Shown: positions 43,232 to 55,636 of the stretch, one piece after another
How the letters are laid out: each line of letters opens with the position of its first letter
How positions within the stretch are numbered: the stretch's first letter is position 1
From: Ilex aquifolium
Lineage: Eukaryota; Streptophyta; Magnoliopsida; Aquifoliales; Aquifoliaceae
NCBI GenBank assembly: GCA_951799425.1
Contig: OX637394.1
Coordinates: 30,850,001-30,914,000, forward strand
Direction: 5' to 3'
DNA length: 64,000 bases
Translations under genes and position numbers: made by a program
The notes under the pieces: generated by a model
Databases searched by the model: none
Told to the model about the DNA's origin: nothing
Seen by the model: the letters and a program-made list of their open reading frames with translations, nothing else

Positions 43232-45054
43232 TGATTGAGCAAAAACGTTGTTGTTTCCTAACCCCTAAACATCACCATTTGACATGTGTATATGGCTTAT
43301 GTGTGAAAGGGAGTGTCACTCTCCCTCGGGGTGATGCAAGAGATTAGACAACAACGAATTGGTGGAAAATGAAATGAACAAAATGTATGAAATGAAATGT
43401 GTGAACAAAAGTGCTCCCCAATCGCAAGGAGTCTTTTGCGTGTCGTGTTTTACTTGGTGGTATTCCAAGGTCGTCTCCTCAGGGAAGGAAAGTTCAAGTG
43501 TGTGAAGGTGATTTTATCAAAAAGAGAAAGTGTAAAATCTTTTAGTTTGTTTTGGTGAGTGGAGTTTGTGAATGGAAATGCAAGAAAAAAAAATGTTGGT
43601 TAATCCAAAGAGGTCATTCCAATGGGAATACCAAATCAACTCAAGCCTTCCTCCAATAGAGCCTAGAAGTACGATTGATTCGTGGGAAGCTCGGGACTAA
43701 AATGGAGGTGAGGATTCAAGCATACCCCGTGACAATGCCTACGGTGTATCAAGAACTCACAACCATGTCCTCACCCCAACCCAGTCAAACCGAGCCATCG
43801 TACTCTGAGAGGAGGAATGAAAAAGAGTTGAAGTGGCACACCCAAGAGGAGTTCTCCCTTGGATTAACCAACTTAAAATCTAGCTACTCATGAAAGCAAG
43901 ACGAAAATACATAATGTAAAGAGACATAATGGATAAATGAAGATTAGAACTTAAACTAATACAAGAAATCGTAAACTAAGAAGAACAATATTCAATACCC
44001 ATTTTAAAGCAAGAAATGAAGAAAACTTAACATAACAATGGTGAAATGTAAAATGTAAGACTAAACTTGCAATGAACTTAAAGTAAATGACATTAAAGAC
44101 TTTAAACAAAGTTCAGAATATCCTTACAAAAGATTACAAGACAATGTAATGAAGAAAATGCAAAAATATCAACTTTGAGCACTATTCATCTTCTTCTTCC
44201 TGGAACTACTCCTAAGCTTAGGTAGCCACCCTTTGCAATGCTGAATAATGCTGAGTATATGGAGTGTGAGCCTTCAAATTTCGTGCATGGTGGTCCCCCC
44301 TAGCTGTGTGAAAGGCCTCCATCAATAGGGGGCTGAATGGATGGGTGTTGCAGGCTAGGACAAGCCTCCCCCAGGCTACCCCTTCTCTCCCATCCTCATT
44401 AATGCAATGGCCTCCAAAGTCTTTTAATTGTGTAAGGGAGGCATAGAAATGTGTAAATAAATGTTGGGGGGCAAGTGGGAGAAGTGTAGGTGGGACCCCA
44501 AGCAAGTGGAGATGAGTTGCAGGCGTTTTTGGGCTGTTCGTACACCAGTAGCTTCGGCGTACCGGTACTCAGTACCGGTACGGCGTACCGGTATGGTTTT
44601 TCTGCTCCGGACCAGTCTTCGTAGAATTGACATAACTTTTGATACAACCGTACGATTGAGCTAAAATTTTGACACAATACAGAAGACATACAGATATACA
44701 ACTTTCATGTTTTGAACTTTTTCAGATTTGAAGTGGATCATGGTCAAAATGGAGGAAAACCGAGGCTCTTCAACCCAGTGGTGTGGCTGCTGGCGCTTTT
44801 GTTCCCAAACACCAATACCTCCTTGATTTCTTCACTTTTAAGCCTCCAAATCTTCATGCAATGTGTACATGCCCTCACCACACATCCATCATAGTTGTAA
44901 GGTCCTAAAATACATGATTTAAGCTATAAAAACATGCAACCTCGAGAATTCAACATTATTCATAAAATCGGCTAACTCTAAGTACTTAGATGCAAAAGTT
45001 GAGTTAAAATGCATGTAATGAGGCCTTGAAATATACAATATTTTGTGCTCATCA
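43232..45054 (-). mobile_element. Family D solo LTR, minus orientation
   Basis: 1823 bp. The plus strand starts TGATTGAGCAAAAACG and ends TTTGTGCTCATCA, the reverse of the LTR in the 46236 element. It contains GTACCGGTAC palindromes at 44559-44594 and the 78-bp module at 44631-44709. The flanks ATAAT and ATGAG do not match, so either the duplication has decayed or the LTR arose by recombination between elements. Only 14 bp separate it from the chromovirus 3' LTR. Confidence 0.85.
44631..44709 (+). repeat. Conserved 78-bp LTR module (family D type)
   Basis: CATAACTTTTGATACAACC, GATTGAGCTAAAATTTTGAC, ACAATACAGAAGACATACAG, ATATACAACTTTCATG. Read on the LTR's own strand it is inverted relative to the module in TGTAACACC LTRs. 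It lies on the opposite side of the palindrome array from the GGGACCCCAAGC block. Confidence 0.85.
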
Positions 45055-45851
45055 ATGAGTAATCACGCCAGATATTTCATTCTCTTAGTTATAAATGAGG
45101 GAGTTGTTTGGCCGAAACAAAGAAGAGGAAAATGGGAAGTAAAAGGCTAACCGAAAGTAAGAAGAACGAAACAAAAGGCTGAGTTATTGGATTCAAATAA
45201 TGATTATGAGGTACGGGGTGGTATGCAATATGCTCTCGTTAAATCTCTTTTCAAAGAGTATTTCCTTGACTATCCTCTAATTTGTATTCCAACTTGAGAT
45301 ATCGTTATTCTAAAATTCTGATTGAATATTGTTGAATATTTTGATCTCATTGATCGTGTTTTGCGGATATTGAGACGGGATTGTGGCAGCCAATAGCCGA
45401 TGCATCGTCAGCCAAGAGACCCGTGAGATCGAGTTGAAGTGGGATGATTGGTGAGGTGTCAGATATGTGTTAAGATCTTGCATGACGTGTGATATGTAAA
45501 ATGTCAATTTATTGATTTGTATCTGCTGAATACTAATTGAGATACTTTGTGATACTTGAGTTTTTTTGGTATTTGATATCGTTGAGCATATTATTCCTCG
45601 TCATATTATATACTTCCCTGTTTTATTTAATATTTTCAGGTTGATTTTAGAGGAAAGATCGAAATGAAATAATCAGAGTATTAAAGATGAGAAGATGTCG
45701 ACATAATTTTTGATTTATTTGTATTGACATATTTATTTGTATTGGGAGATGATATTGACAAATGTAATTTTATTGGGACTGTAAGCGCTGTGTTATTTAT
45801 ATTCGGGTGTATTTATATCAAATGACGTCCTTGGGAGACTAGGGCGTTACA
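45055..45851 (+). repeat. LTR-derived fragment ending GGGCGTTACA
   Basis: A TATA-like TTATAAATGAGG near 45090, a leader block attttcaggttgattttagagg near 45635-45660 that resembles the equivalent block of the TGTAACACC LTR (32620-32640), and an end GGGCGTTACA immediately before renewed Athila-like sequence. The 5' half was not found with certainty and may lie in 33201-33756. Confidence 0.5.
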
Positions 45852-46230
45852 GAGACACTGTTAAGTTTAGGTTGGAGGTGGGAATAAATTCACATGTTTT
45901 AGAATTTTTTTCATCTTTGTGAGTGACAAACGTTAAAAAACTGGATAGTAAGTATTTTAATTTTCAAAAATGTATGAAATTTTTTTGGTTTAGCTTAGGA
46001 ATGTTGCACACATTCTCGATGGATGTATATCCCTTTATAATGACAAAAGCTAGGGTTGTAAGAAAACAAGAACTATTAGAGAGTCAAGCAAAACCTTTGT
46101 GCAAAAAAAGTTCATACGCCAAACGCTACAGAGCCAAACGACTTGGTGGTTGTGTGAAGTGTGGTCGATTAATGAATATGAGAGAATTCAATCAGTATAC
46201 ATTAGTTCGCGATTCTCCGCAGAAAAATTT
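45852..46230 (+). pseudogene. Athila spacer segment (fossil)
   Basis: GAGACACTGTTAAGTTTAGG and TTGGAGGTGGGAATAA resemble the purine-rich junction that follows Athila pol. The weak ORF across it has no recognised domain. Ends at the TSD CCCTC of the next element. Confidence 0.45.
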
Positions 46231-46235
46231 CCCTC

Positions 46236-48094
46236 TGATGAGCACAAAATATTGTATATTTGAAGGCCTCATTACATTCATTTTAACTCAACTTTTGCAT
46301 CTAAGTACTTATAGTTAGCCGATTTTATGAATAATGTTGAATTCTCGATGTTGCATGTTTTTATAGCTTAAATCATGTATTTTAGGACCTTGCAACTATG
46401 ATGGATGTGTGGTGAGGGCATGTACACATTACATGAAGATTTGGAGGCTTAAAAGTGAAGAAATCAAGGAGGTATTGGTGTTTGGGAACAAAAGCGCCAG
46501 CAGCCACACCACTGGGTTGAAGAGCCACGGTTTTCCTCCATTTTGACCATGATCCACTTCGAATCTGAAAAAGTTCAAAACATGAAAGTTGTAGATCTGG
46601 ATGTCTTCTGTATTGTGTAAAACTTTCAGCTTAATCCAACAGTTGGATAAAAAGTTATGCCGATTCTACAAAAAGTGGTCCGGAGCAGAAAACAGTACCG
46701 GTACACAGTACCGGTACTATACCGTTCCGGTATTGCGTACCGGTACTTCAAACTCCAGAAGGTTTAGAGTACCGGTACGCTCCCAGAACACCTGCAAACT
46801 CTTCTCCACTTGCTTGGGGGTCCCACCAATGATTCTCCTACTTGCCCCCAACATTTCCTTGCACATCTCCATGCCTCTCTTACACATTTTGAAGACTTTT
46901 AAGGCTTGTCATTAAAGGAGGTTGGGAGAGAAGTGGGCAGCTCAGTGAGTTGCAGGCTAGCTCTTCCTTAGCCTGTCAAGAGCCATCATTCAGCCTCCCA
47001 TTGATGGGAGGCCTGCACACAGCTAGGGGGGACCACCATGCACGAAAATTGAAGGCTAACTCTCCATTATATTCATCATTTTACACATTGTATTAAGTGT
47101 GGCTACCTAAGCTTAGAATAGTGAGGAAGAAGATGAATAGTAAAAATGTTTATGTTTTTGCATTTTCTTCCATCTTTTCACTTGTAGGTTAATGTAAGGA
47201 TCTTGTAATCTTCATTTAATGCCTTTAATGTCATTTACTTCAAGTACATTTCAAGTTTAATGCTACATTTTAGATTGCACCATTGTTATAGCTAGTTCTT
47301 CAATTTCTTGCTTTGAAATGGGTTTTGAATCTTTTTTTTCTTAGTTTAAGTTTTCTTGCATTCCTTTAATTTTCATGCCTTATTTCTTTTACATGTCCCT
47401 TTACATATTGTATGCCTTCCTTCAAGTATGAGTAGCTAGATTTTTAGTTGGTTAATCCAAGGGAGACCTCCTCTTGGGTGTGTCATTTCAACTCATTTTC
47501 TTTCCTCCTCTCGGTGTACGATGGTTTGGTTTGACTGGGTTGGGGTGAGGACGTGGTTGTGAGTCTTTGATATCCCGTAGGCATTGTCACGGGTTATGGT
47601 TGGATCCTCACCTCCCTTTAGTCCCGAGCTTCCCACGAATCAATCGTTCATCTATGCACCATTGGGGGAAGGCTTGAGTTGATTTGGTATTCCCATTGGA
47701 ATGACCTCTTCGGATTAACCAACACTTGTTTTTCTTGCATTTCCATTCACAAACACAACCAAAAAACTCAAACAAAAGATTTTTCACTTTCTTTACCTTT
47801 TGCAAAATCACCTTCACACAACTTGAACTTTCCTTACCTGATGAGACGACCTTTGAATACTTTTCCAAGTAAAACACCGACACACAAAAGACTCTTTGCG
47901 ATTGTGGAGCACTTTTGTTCACACACCCGCATTTCATTTCACATTTTGTTCATTCCATTTTCCACCAATCCGTTGTTGCCTAATCTCTTGCATCACCCCG
48001 AGGGAGAGTGACACTCACTTTCACACATAAGCCATATACACATGTCAAATGGTAATGTTTAGGGGTTTGGAATAACAACGTTTTTGCTCAATCA
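46236..48094 (+). repeat. 5' LTR of the second family D element
   Basis: TGATGAGCACAAAATATTG to GCTCAATCA. Module at 46581-46659, palindrome array 46695-46778, CTTGGGGGTCCC block near 46812. Confidence 0.9.
46695..46778. repeat. GTACCGGTAC palindrome array
   Basis: Four GTACCGGTAC-type copies plus an imperfect ACCGTTCCGGTA; the last two are separated by TTCAAACTCCAGAAGGTTTAGA. The 3' LTR counterpart (54235-54306) has one copy fewer. Confidence 0.9.
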
Positions 48095-48097
48095 TTT

Positions 48098-48115
48098 TGG
48101 CGCCGTTGCCGGGGA
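48098..48115 (+). other. Primer binding site, tRNA-Asp type
   Basis: TGGCGCCGTTGCCGGGGA. The leader that follows (AAGCGTCGAGTTC, GTGATTTTCATCAC) is strongly conserved with the other family D copy. Confidence 0.9.
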
Positions 48116-48235
48116 AGGTTAAGCGTCGAGTTCGGAGGTGATTTTGGACGCCATGGTAAGTCTCGTGATTTTCATCACGGGCCAAGGTATGTCGTCTCTT
48201 TTGTATATATTTTATTTTAGTTTGTTTTTTATATA

Positions 48236-49042
48236 ATGTCTTATAATTATTATGAAAATGTATCAAATGCCCCATATTATGAAAATGTGTGTGAGATTTT
48301 TGATGACTATGGGCTCATCTCTTGTATGTGCCCAATAAATTATCCGGTTCAAGACTTTGCATGCGAAGGTTCAAATTCATTTTTGGCCTCCGAAAATTTT
48401 TACCCCAACCATTATGATACACCGAGTTATTCGAGTTATGGTTGGGAGAATGAACCTTGCAATTTTTCATCCAATCTCACACCACCAAATGAATTTTCCC
48501 AATATCCAACATACGGGAACTCAACCGAAGAAGAATTGGAAAATATTTGGAGCGAGTTTATGCAATACCAAATGGAATTCAATGCCCAAATAACCCAACA
48601 ACTTGATACATTGACTAATGCTATTATTGCTATGGATGAAGCACAACATTTGGAGCTTAGTCAATGTATTGAGGTTGATCATCCCAATGAAATGCCTATT
48701 GATGTTGAATCTCCCACCACTCTTGTTTGTGAAAAATTTAATGAAGTTATTATCGCATAAGAGGCTAATGAGCCCAAGGTCATTTTTCCATATATGAGTG
48801 ATGTTGAGATTCACATTTCTCAACTTGGGAAGGGCATTGAAAATGAGTTAAGTGTAGAAAATTTTAAGGAGAAATTGTTTACTCCATTGTTGGGATTGCA
48901 TAAACTTGCCTACACTTCTATTTGGTTGAGATTTTTGACTTCTTATGCTTTTTATTGTTGGATAGATGGATTAGTAAGGGCATTTATACAACAAAAAAAT
49001 GTTAAAACCAAAAAAATCAATGGGCGCAAGCTCATATCCTAA
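48236..49042 (+). pseudogene. Gag-like ORF of family D element 2 (fossil)
   Basis: Same protein as in the 22176 element (MSYNYYENVSNAPYYENVCE, PSYSSYGWENEP, MQYQMEFNAQITQQ), with an additional SNSFLASE stretch. About one break. The two copies remain collinear, including the Cys cluster, which suggests that the frame was used until recently. Confidence 0.6.
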
Positions 49043-50309
49043 TTGAAGCCGGATTGACATGAGCCCTTTTTGTTTTGTTTCCATGTACATAGTAGTTAGA
49101 TTTCTTTTATTGTTATATTTTTATTTTCTTAATGTTGTAGTGTAGAAGTTGTTTACCTCTCCCTAATTTGGACTCATTTCATTTTGAGCATCATAGTAGA
49201 AAATCTCATTCAATATCATGTGCAAGTTTAAGTTGGGGGGTGTTATTCCAAAAAAAAAAAAAAGGGGGGGGGGGGTATTTCATTTCCCAAGTTACTTTCA
49301 TTTTTCTCATTGCATGATTCCCTGTGCATTGAGGACAATGCATGGTTTAAGTTGGGGGGTGAGGTGCACCATTCACATGTTCCACCACTTTTTGTATAGA
49401 ATAATGAAAAATGTGAAAATTTTGAAAAATTTTGGTTCCAATATTGAACTATATTCCCCTATCCTAATGGTTATGGGATTTGTGATTACTTGATCTTCAT
49501 TTTGAACTTTGAATACATGAGCACATTATAGAAGTTTATCCTATTGCTAAGAGTATCACATACTTGTTTGCTTTTGAACTCAACCATAAGTGCACCATGA
49601 ACTTGTAATTTTGACAATTTACGGATTGAGTTCACATTTAGTGTTTGACATGAATAGTGGAGATGAGTAAGGTCCCATGAGAGCTTTAGTGCCAATTCTT
49701 TTTGGAGGGAACTTACATTTACTCAAGGAACAATTTTTCAAATTCCAAATTTGTTCAATAATCTCATTATGCTTGTTTTGGTTAGGTGCTTTTGGGTAGT
49801 TGATTGACTTTGCCTGGAAACGCAAAATGCTCCTCCTATGCTTATCTAGAGATGATCTTAGGCCATATTTGAAATGCTTTGAGCCTTTGCCTTTTTCTTG
49901 TGAAACATTATCTCTAGTGCCATGATTGAGCCTTAATTGAATTCGTTTCTATGCCACACATGTAACCAAGCCATTGAAAATGATAAATATCTACCTTACC
50001 TTGGTTGTTCCTAGTGCTAAGTATGAGTGATAATAAAAGAGAAGGAAGTATGGTGGAAGCTCAAAAGAGTTGAATGAAAAAAAAAAAAAAAAATCCAAGA
50101 AAATGAGAAAAAAAAAAGGGTGAGAAGAAGAAAAGAACAACAAAAGAAAAGGAAAATGTTAAAGAAAAGAAAGAAAAGAAACAAAGAGTGTGGTGATGGT
50201 GTTAGCCTAGAAATCCCATAAAAAGGGAGATCTTTTTGAAATAAAGGTCATTCACTCGGAACAACCCTCTTTGTTATCCTATATCCTTCGTTTCCCTTAC
50301 CTCAATATC

Positions 50310-53049
50310 TGTAACGCCCCAAAACACACCCTGGACGGCATTACTATCCAAGACCATTCACAACATGAGAGCGACTAAATAAATTCCATAAATAAAGAAA
50401 TTTCATTCATCATATATCATGTCCATAGCATTATCCCAAAATAATAAGCCAAATCATGGCGATTACATCCCAAAAGAATTAAACTTAACTTAGCAACGGA
50501 ATAACAATTGATTATATTTTACATAATCCCAAAATAACCCTTCAATCTAATACAAAGAAGGACCGTCGAGATATCCCCCTCCGGATCTCCCTTTACTCGT
50601 CCTCTAACTGATCCTCTTTTACAGCATCACCTGAAAAATGTGTTGGTTTGTAGGGGGTGAGCACTAAGCTCTGTAGGAAAATTCTCCCAAACTCAAACAA
50701 GGTTTAGAAAACATGTAAAACAAGTCGGTCCCATTTCACAAATATCATATATAACTTTTGAAGTAAAACCAGGACATTTCAATAGATCTCAGGTTTAAGG
50801 AACAACAGTAATTGAATGAATAAGTGGAACCACTATACAGTTAACAAACCATATTCAAAGATAATCCAATCCACCATACATTGTTTCCACAAGTTCTCAC
50901 GGAATCCCATACTTCCCCAAGACTCTTGTAGAAACCGTCTATGGTAAAATGAACAATAACAAATATACAATTTCTAACTTTAGGCCATTTAGGAAGGGCG
51001 CCTTCCGATGCATTGTCCCATACCAATGCACCGGCCAAGGCGGTCCAACCCATAATCCCATTTATATTAGTTCATCCCCGTCCCATGTATGTTGATTGCT
51101 TCTCATGAATCTACCCAACGATTATACCTAGTCCACCAATTACAATCACAATCACAAACACTTTAGGAAAAGGCGTCTACCATCCCTCTGGCAGTGACGA
51201 GTCCCTTCCCAGGAAAAGTATACCATCCCTTGTTCGAACTCCAGTGAACGATAGTGGTCGCATTACCACATGACAACCCACTACAAGTGTTAGGAAACCA
51301 TCACCCCCACTGGGATAGACTAACCTCTAACACTCTACGGCATCTCTCGAAGGCAATCCAAGTCCATCACAACAACCATACAAATGAGGAAACCAAAATA
51401 TTCTCAAAAAAACCCCCAATTTTATCAAGTAGTTGTACAAAGAGCAATATAAGAAAATGTACAAGAGATCATCATAAATACCATTTTGTTGTTCAATATG
51501 AAACACTAAAGTTTTGAAATCAAGAACCTATGAGTAACCAAACTTTGGAATCATTACAAATGAATATTAAGCTTGGAGTATAAAGAATAAAGGCGCACCA
51601 AGCTTGAAAATCATGGACAAAGGAGAAATTATGATTTAACGGAACAATCATATATGAAAATAAATAACAAACGACTATCAAGGTGTGAAATTAAGAACAA
51701 ATGATTATGAAGCTTAGAATCAAGACCAAAAGAACACTCAAGTCTTGGAACCAAGAATAAAGAATATCAAGTATTGAATATCAAGCTTAGAATTCAAAAC
51801 AAAGGAACAATCATGTATTGAAATCAATAACAAGGGAGAAGTCAAGAGAAAAACACATCTCCCTTGAAGACTAGGGTTTGGTAGGAAATAAGGAGATTCA
51901 AGGGTTACCCAACAATCACAATATTTTCCACATGGCATCAATTGCAAGAATAGCAAGAATTAAGGATTTGATAGCATACATATAACATTTAGAGTGAGGA
52001 GATACATATAAATAAACCTAGCCTCAATGTAAAAGAATGGAAGAAAACCCCTACCTCAACCAAGTATCTCTAGCAACCCAAGCTTCAAAGACTCCCTTTT
52101 CCCCTTTTTCTTGCTCCCTTGATACTTTCTCTTTTTGTTCTAAGAGGTTTGAGTGAGGGTGAAGTGAAATTATAGAAGAGGGAATGGATGGAGAAGTAAA
52201 ATCTTGAAAACTAGGGCTTTGATCTTGTAAATCTCTCCCAATTTTTGTGTTTTTCTCTCCCTCTTTTGCTCTCTAAGGGTGCCTAGGGTTTGAATGGGTG
52301 AAATGAGGCTAAAAAAGTTGACATTAAGTATTTATAGTGGAGCTAGGACCGATTGTTCGCGAGTTGAAAATTTCGGATTTTTACAGCGACTACCGGTAGC
52401 TGATTTTGACTACCGGTATCTCGGGTACATTGGCACTCGACTACCAGTTGACTACCGGTAGCTCGGGTACACTGGACACTCGACTACCTGTTGACTACCG
52501 GTAGCTCGGGCACACTGGACCATTGACTACCGGTTGACTACCGGTAGTCACTGCCCAGATTTTCTACTTCAACTTCAAGTGCAGTTTTGACCCATTTAGA
52601 GGTCGAATTGGAAAATTTTCACGAGAGACACTTTTGTAGCCCTAGATGTCTAATATCTGCTTTCCAAATTTCAGATCAATTGGAGTTAGGAATAAAAAGT
52701 TATGATCGAAATACTAGAAGGTGTCCCAACTCATTTTTACCCAATTTTTCTCTAAGTGTGTTTTCACTCCGGAATACTTCCTAGCTTCCAATACACCCCA
52801 TATTACCTCTCCCAAGGTTGTTCGACCTTCCGGATTCAATGGAGAACTTATTTTGACCTAAAAGTATTTAGAAACTTCCATAATCCCTCTTCTCAAGTTT
52901 ACACACCTTCGAAACTCAAACTTCCCCAATCCATTTGTATCTCTAGTTTTTACTTTTATTCATACCGTCACTACACATATCCACATTTTTACAAAAATTA
53001 TTTACTATATATCTATATACCTATATAAAATAAAATGCGGGGTGTTACA
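50310..53049 (-). mobile_element. TGTAACACC-family solo LTR 2, minus orientation
   Basis: 2740 bp, plus strand TGTAACGCCCCAAAACACACC to GCGGGGTGTTACA, perfect TSD ATATC (50305-50309, 53050-53054), nested in the family D interior. The minus-strand TATA box TATAAATA is at 52329-52336; upstream of it lie the palindrome array (52390-52547) and the module (about 52627-52704). It is some 450 bp longer than copy 1. Solo. Confidence 0.88.
52390..52547. repeat. CTACCGGTAG palindrome array in solo LTR 2
   Basis: Five CTACCGGTAG-type copies plus half-sites (CTACCAGTTG, CTACCTGTTG, CTACCGGTTG) with a spacer of the form CTCGGGTACACTGGACACTCGA that itself repeats. It starts about 55 bp upstream of the TATA box on the minus strand. 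Confidence 0.92.
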
Positions 53050-53590
53050 ATATCACCCCAAGGCCTAGTTATAACCCATGAAAGTCCTAAATGATCTAGA
53101 GAAACATGGGGGAGGCACACTTTTAAAGAAAAAGAGGAGTTGATTTTGCTATCTAATGCCCTAGCATTCCTTTCATGAGATTATGCCAAGGTTGTTTCAT
53201 TTTTATGCATACTTCATTTTTGGATTATATGTGAGCTTATTTCGTTTTGAGCACAATATTCTATCTCACATATACACATGGAGTGCATGCTCGGATAATC
53301 ATTGAGTTATTCTTTGTTGAGAGAAACCTTTGGTGAGTTTTTGCATCGAAGCTTAATTTGGATAGCCAAGGTGAATGTGAATTCTATTGTGCAAATGTTT
53401 AAATTACATGTTCATTTCACACATACACGAGTTTGAAAATGAATGTGTATGTGGATACTCTAGAATAGCATTTAAGGCTATGATGTGTTTCATGTGTGAT
53501 TGGTTCGGGTGTTCAGATCAAGTTATTGTTGACATCCCATTGCTAATTAAGATAAAAGAATATATTTTAAATATTGGATAGAAAGAAAAG

Positions 53591-53705
53591 AAGTTTGTAG
53601 GTACCTTCACTGAAAACCTTCACGAGACAAAACTCGTCCACTAGGGATCACCTAGGGGTTTAAAGGCTTGTTGCATGTGCTAAATGCAATTGCGGAATTA
53701 GTATA
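53591..53705 (+). repeat. Conserved D/D2 block upstream of the PPT, copy 2
   Basis: Near-identical to 27128-27240 and ends about 60 bp before the PPT. Confidence 0.85.
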
Positions 53706-53775
53706 TGTTTTATTTTGTTTGCATGCTTTTAACATTTTGTTTGCTAGGGACTAGCAAAACTTAAGTTGGGGGGTG

Positions 53776-55631
53776 TGATGAGCATAAAATATTGTATATT
53801 TGAAGGCCTCATTACATTCATTTTAACTCAACTTTTGCATCTAAGTACTTAGAGTTAGCCGATTTTATGAATAATGTTGAATTCTCGATGTTGCATGTTT
53901 TTATAGCTTAAATCATGTATTTTAGGACCTTGCAACTATGATGGATGTGTGGTGAGGGCATGTACACATTACATGAAGAGTTGGAGGCTTAAAAGTGAAG
54001 AAATCAAGGAGGTATTGGTGTTTGGGAACAAAAGCGCCAGCAGCCATACCACTGGGTTGAAGAGCCTCGGTTTTCCTCCATTTTGACCATGATCCACTTC
54101 GAATCTAAAAAAGTTCAAAACATGAAAGTTGTAGATCTGGATGTTTTCTGTATTGTGTCAAAATTTCAGCTCAATTCAACGGTTGGATCAAACGTTATTC
54201 CGATTCTACGAAAAGTGGTCCGGAGCAGAAAACAGTACCGGTACTATACCGTTCCGGTACTGCGTACCGGTACTTCGAACTCCAGAAGGTTTAGAGTACC
54301 AGTACGCTCCCAGAACAGCCCAGAACACCTGCAAACTCTTCTCCACTTGCTTGGGGGTCCCACCAATGATTCTCCCACTTGCCCCCAACATTTCCTTGCA
54401 CATCTCCATGCCTCTCTTACACATTTTGAAGACTTTTAAGGCTTGGCATTAAAGGAGGATGGGAGAGAAGTGGGCTGCTCAGTGAGTTGCAGGCTAGCTC
54501 TTCCTTAGCCTGTCAAGAGTCATCATTCAGCCTCCCATTGATGGGAGGCCTGCACACAGCTAGGGGGGACCACCATGCACGAAAATTGAAGGCTAACTCT
54601 CCATTATAATCAGCATTTTACACATTGTATTAAGTGTGGCTACCTAAGCTTAGAATAGTGAGGAAGAAGATGAATAGTAGAAATGTTTATGTTTTTGTAT
54701 TTTCTTCCATCTTTTCACTTGTAGGTTAATGTAAGGATCTTGTAATCTTCATTTAATGCCTTTAATGTCATTTACTTCAAGTACATTTCAAGTTTAATGC
54801 TACATTTTAGATTGCACCATTGTTGTAGCTAGTTCTTCAATTTCTTGCTTTGAAATGGGTTTTGAATATTTTTCTTCTTAGTTTAAGTTTTCTTGCATTC
54901 CTTTAAGTTTCATGCTTTATTTCTTTTACATGTCCCATTACATATTGTATGCCTTCCTTCAAGTATGAGTAGCTAGATTTTTAGTTAGTTAATCCAAGGG
55001 AGACCTCCTCTTGGGTGTGCCATTTCAACTCATTTTCTTTCCTCCTCTCGGTGTACGATGGTTCGGTTTGACTGGGTTGGGGTGAGGACATGGTTGTGAG
55101 TCTTTGATATCCCGTAGGCATTGTCACGAGTTATGCTTGGATCCTCACCTCCCTTTAGTCCCGAGCTTCCCACGAATCAATCGTTCATCTATGCACCATT
55201 GGGGGAAGGCTTGAGTTGATTTGGTATTCCCATTGGAATGACCTCTTCGGATTAACCAACACTTGTTTTTCTTGCATTTCCATTCACAAACACAACCAAA
55301 AAACTCAAACAACAGATTTTTCACTTTCTTTACCTTTTGCAAAATCACCTTCACACAACTTGAACTTTCCTTCTCTGAGGAGACGACCTTTGAATACTTT
55401 TCCAAGTAAAACACCGACACACAAAAGACTCTTTGCGATTGGGGAGCACTTTTGTTCACACACCCGCATTTCATTTCACATTTTGTTCATTCCATTTTCC
55501 ACCAATCCGTTGTTGCCTAATCTCTTGCATCACCCCGAGGGAGAGTGACACTCCCTTTCACACATAAGCCATATACACATGTCAATTGGTGATGTTTAGG
55601 GGTTAGGAATAACAACGTTTTTCATCAATCA
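53776..55631 (+). repeat. 3' LTR of the second family D element
   Basis: Begins TGATGAGCATAAAATATTG after TAAGTTGGGGGGTG and ends TCATCAATCA, then CCCTC. Palindrome array 54235-54306, module 54121-54198. Confidence 0.9.
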
Positions 55632-55636
55632 CCCTC

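Larger units (their letters stand above)
46236..55631 (+). mobile_element. Second family D element, complete, containing a nested solo LTR
   Basis: 5' LTR 46236-48094, PBS 48098-48115, ORF region 48236-49042, PPT 53762-53775, 3' LTR 53776-55631 and a perfect TSD CCCTC (46231-46235, 55632-55636). A TGTAAC-type solo LTR sits in the interior (50310-53049). By eye the LTRs differ at around 2-2.5 percent, so it is older than the copy at 22176, in keeping with the nested insertion. It has no pol. The single ORF has about one break. Confidence 0.88.
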
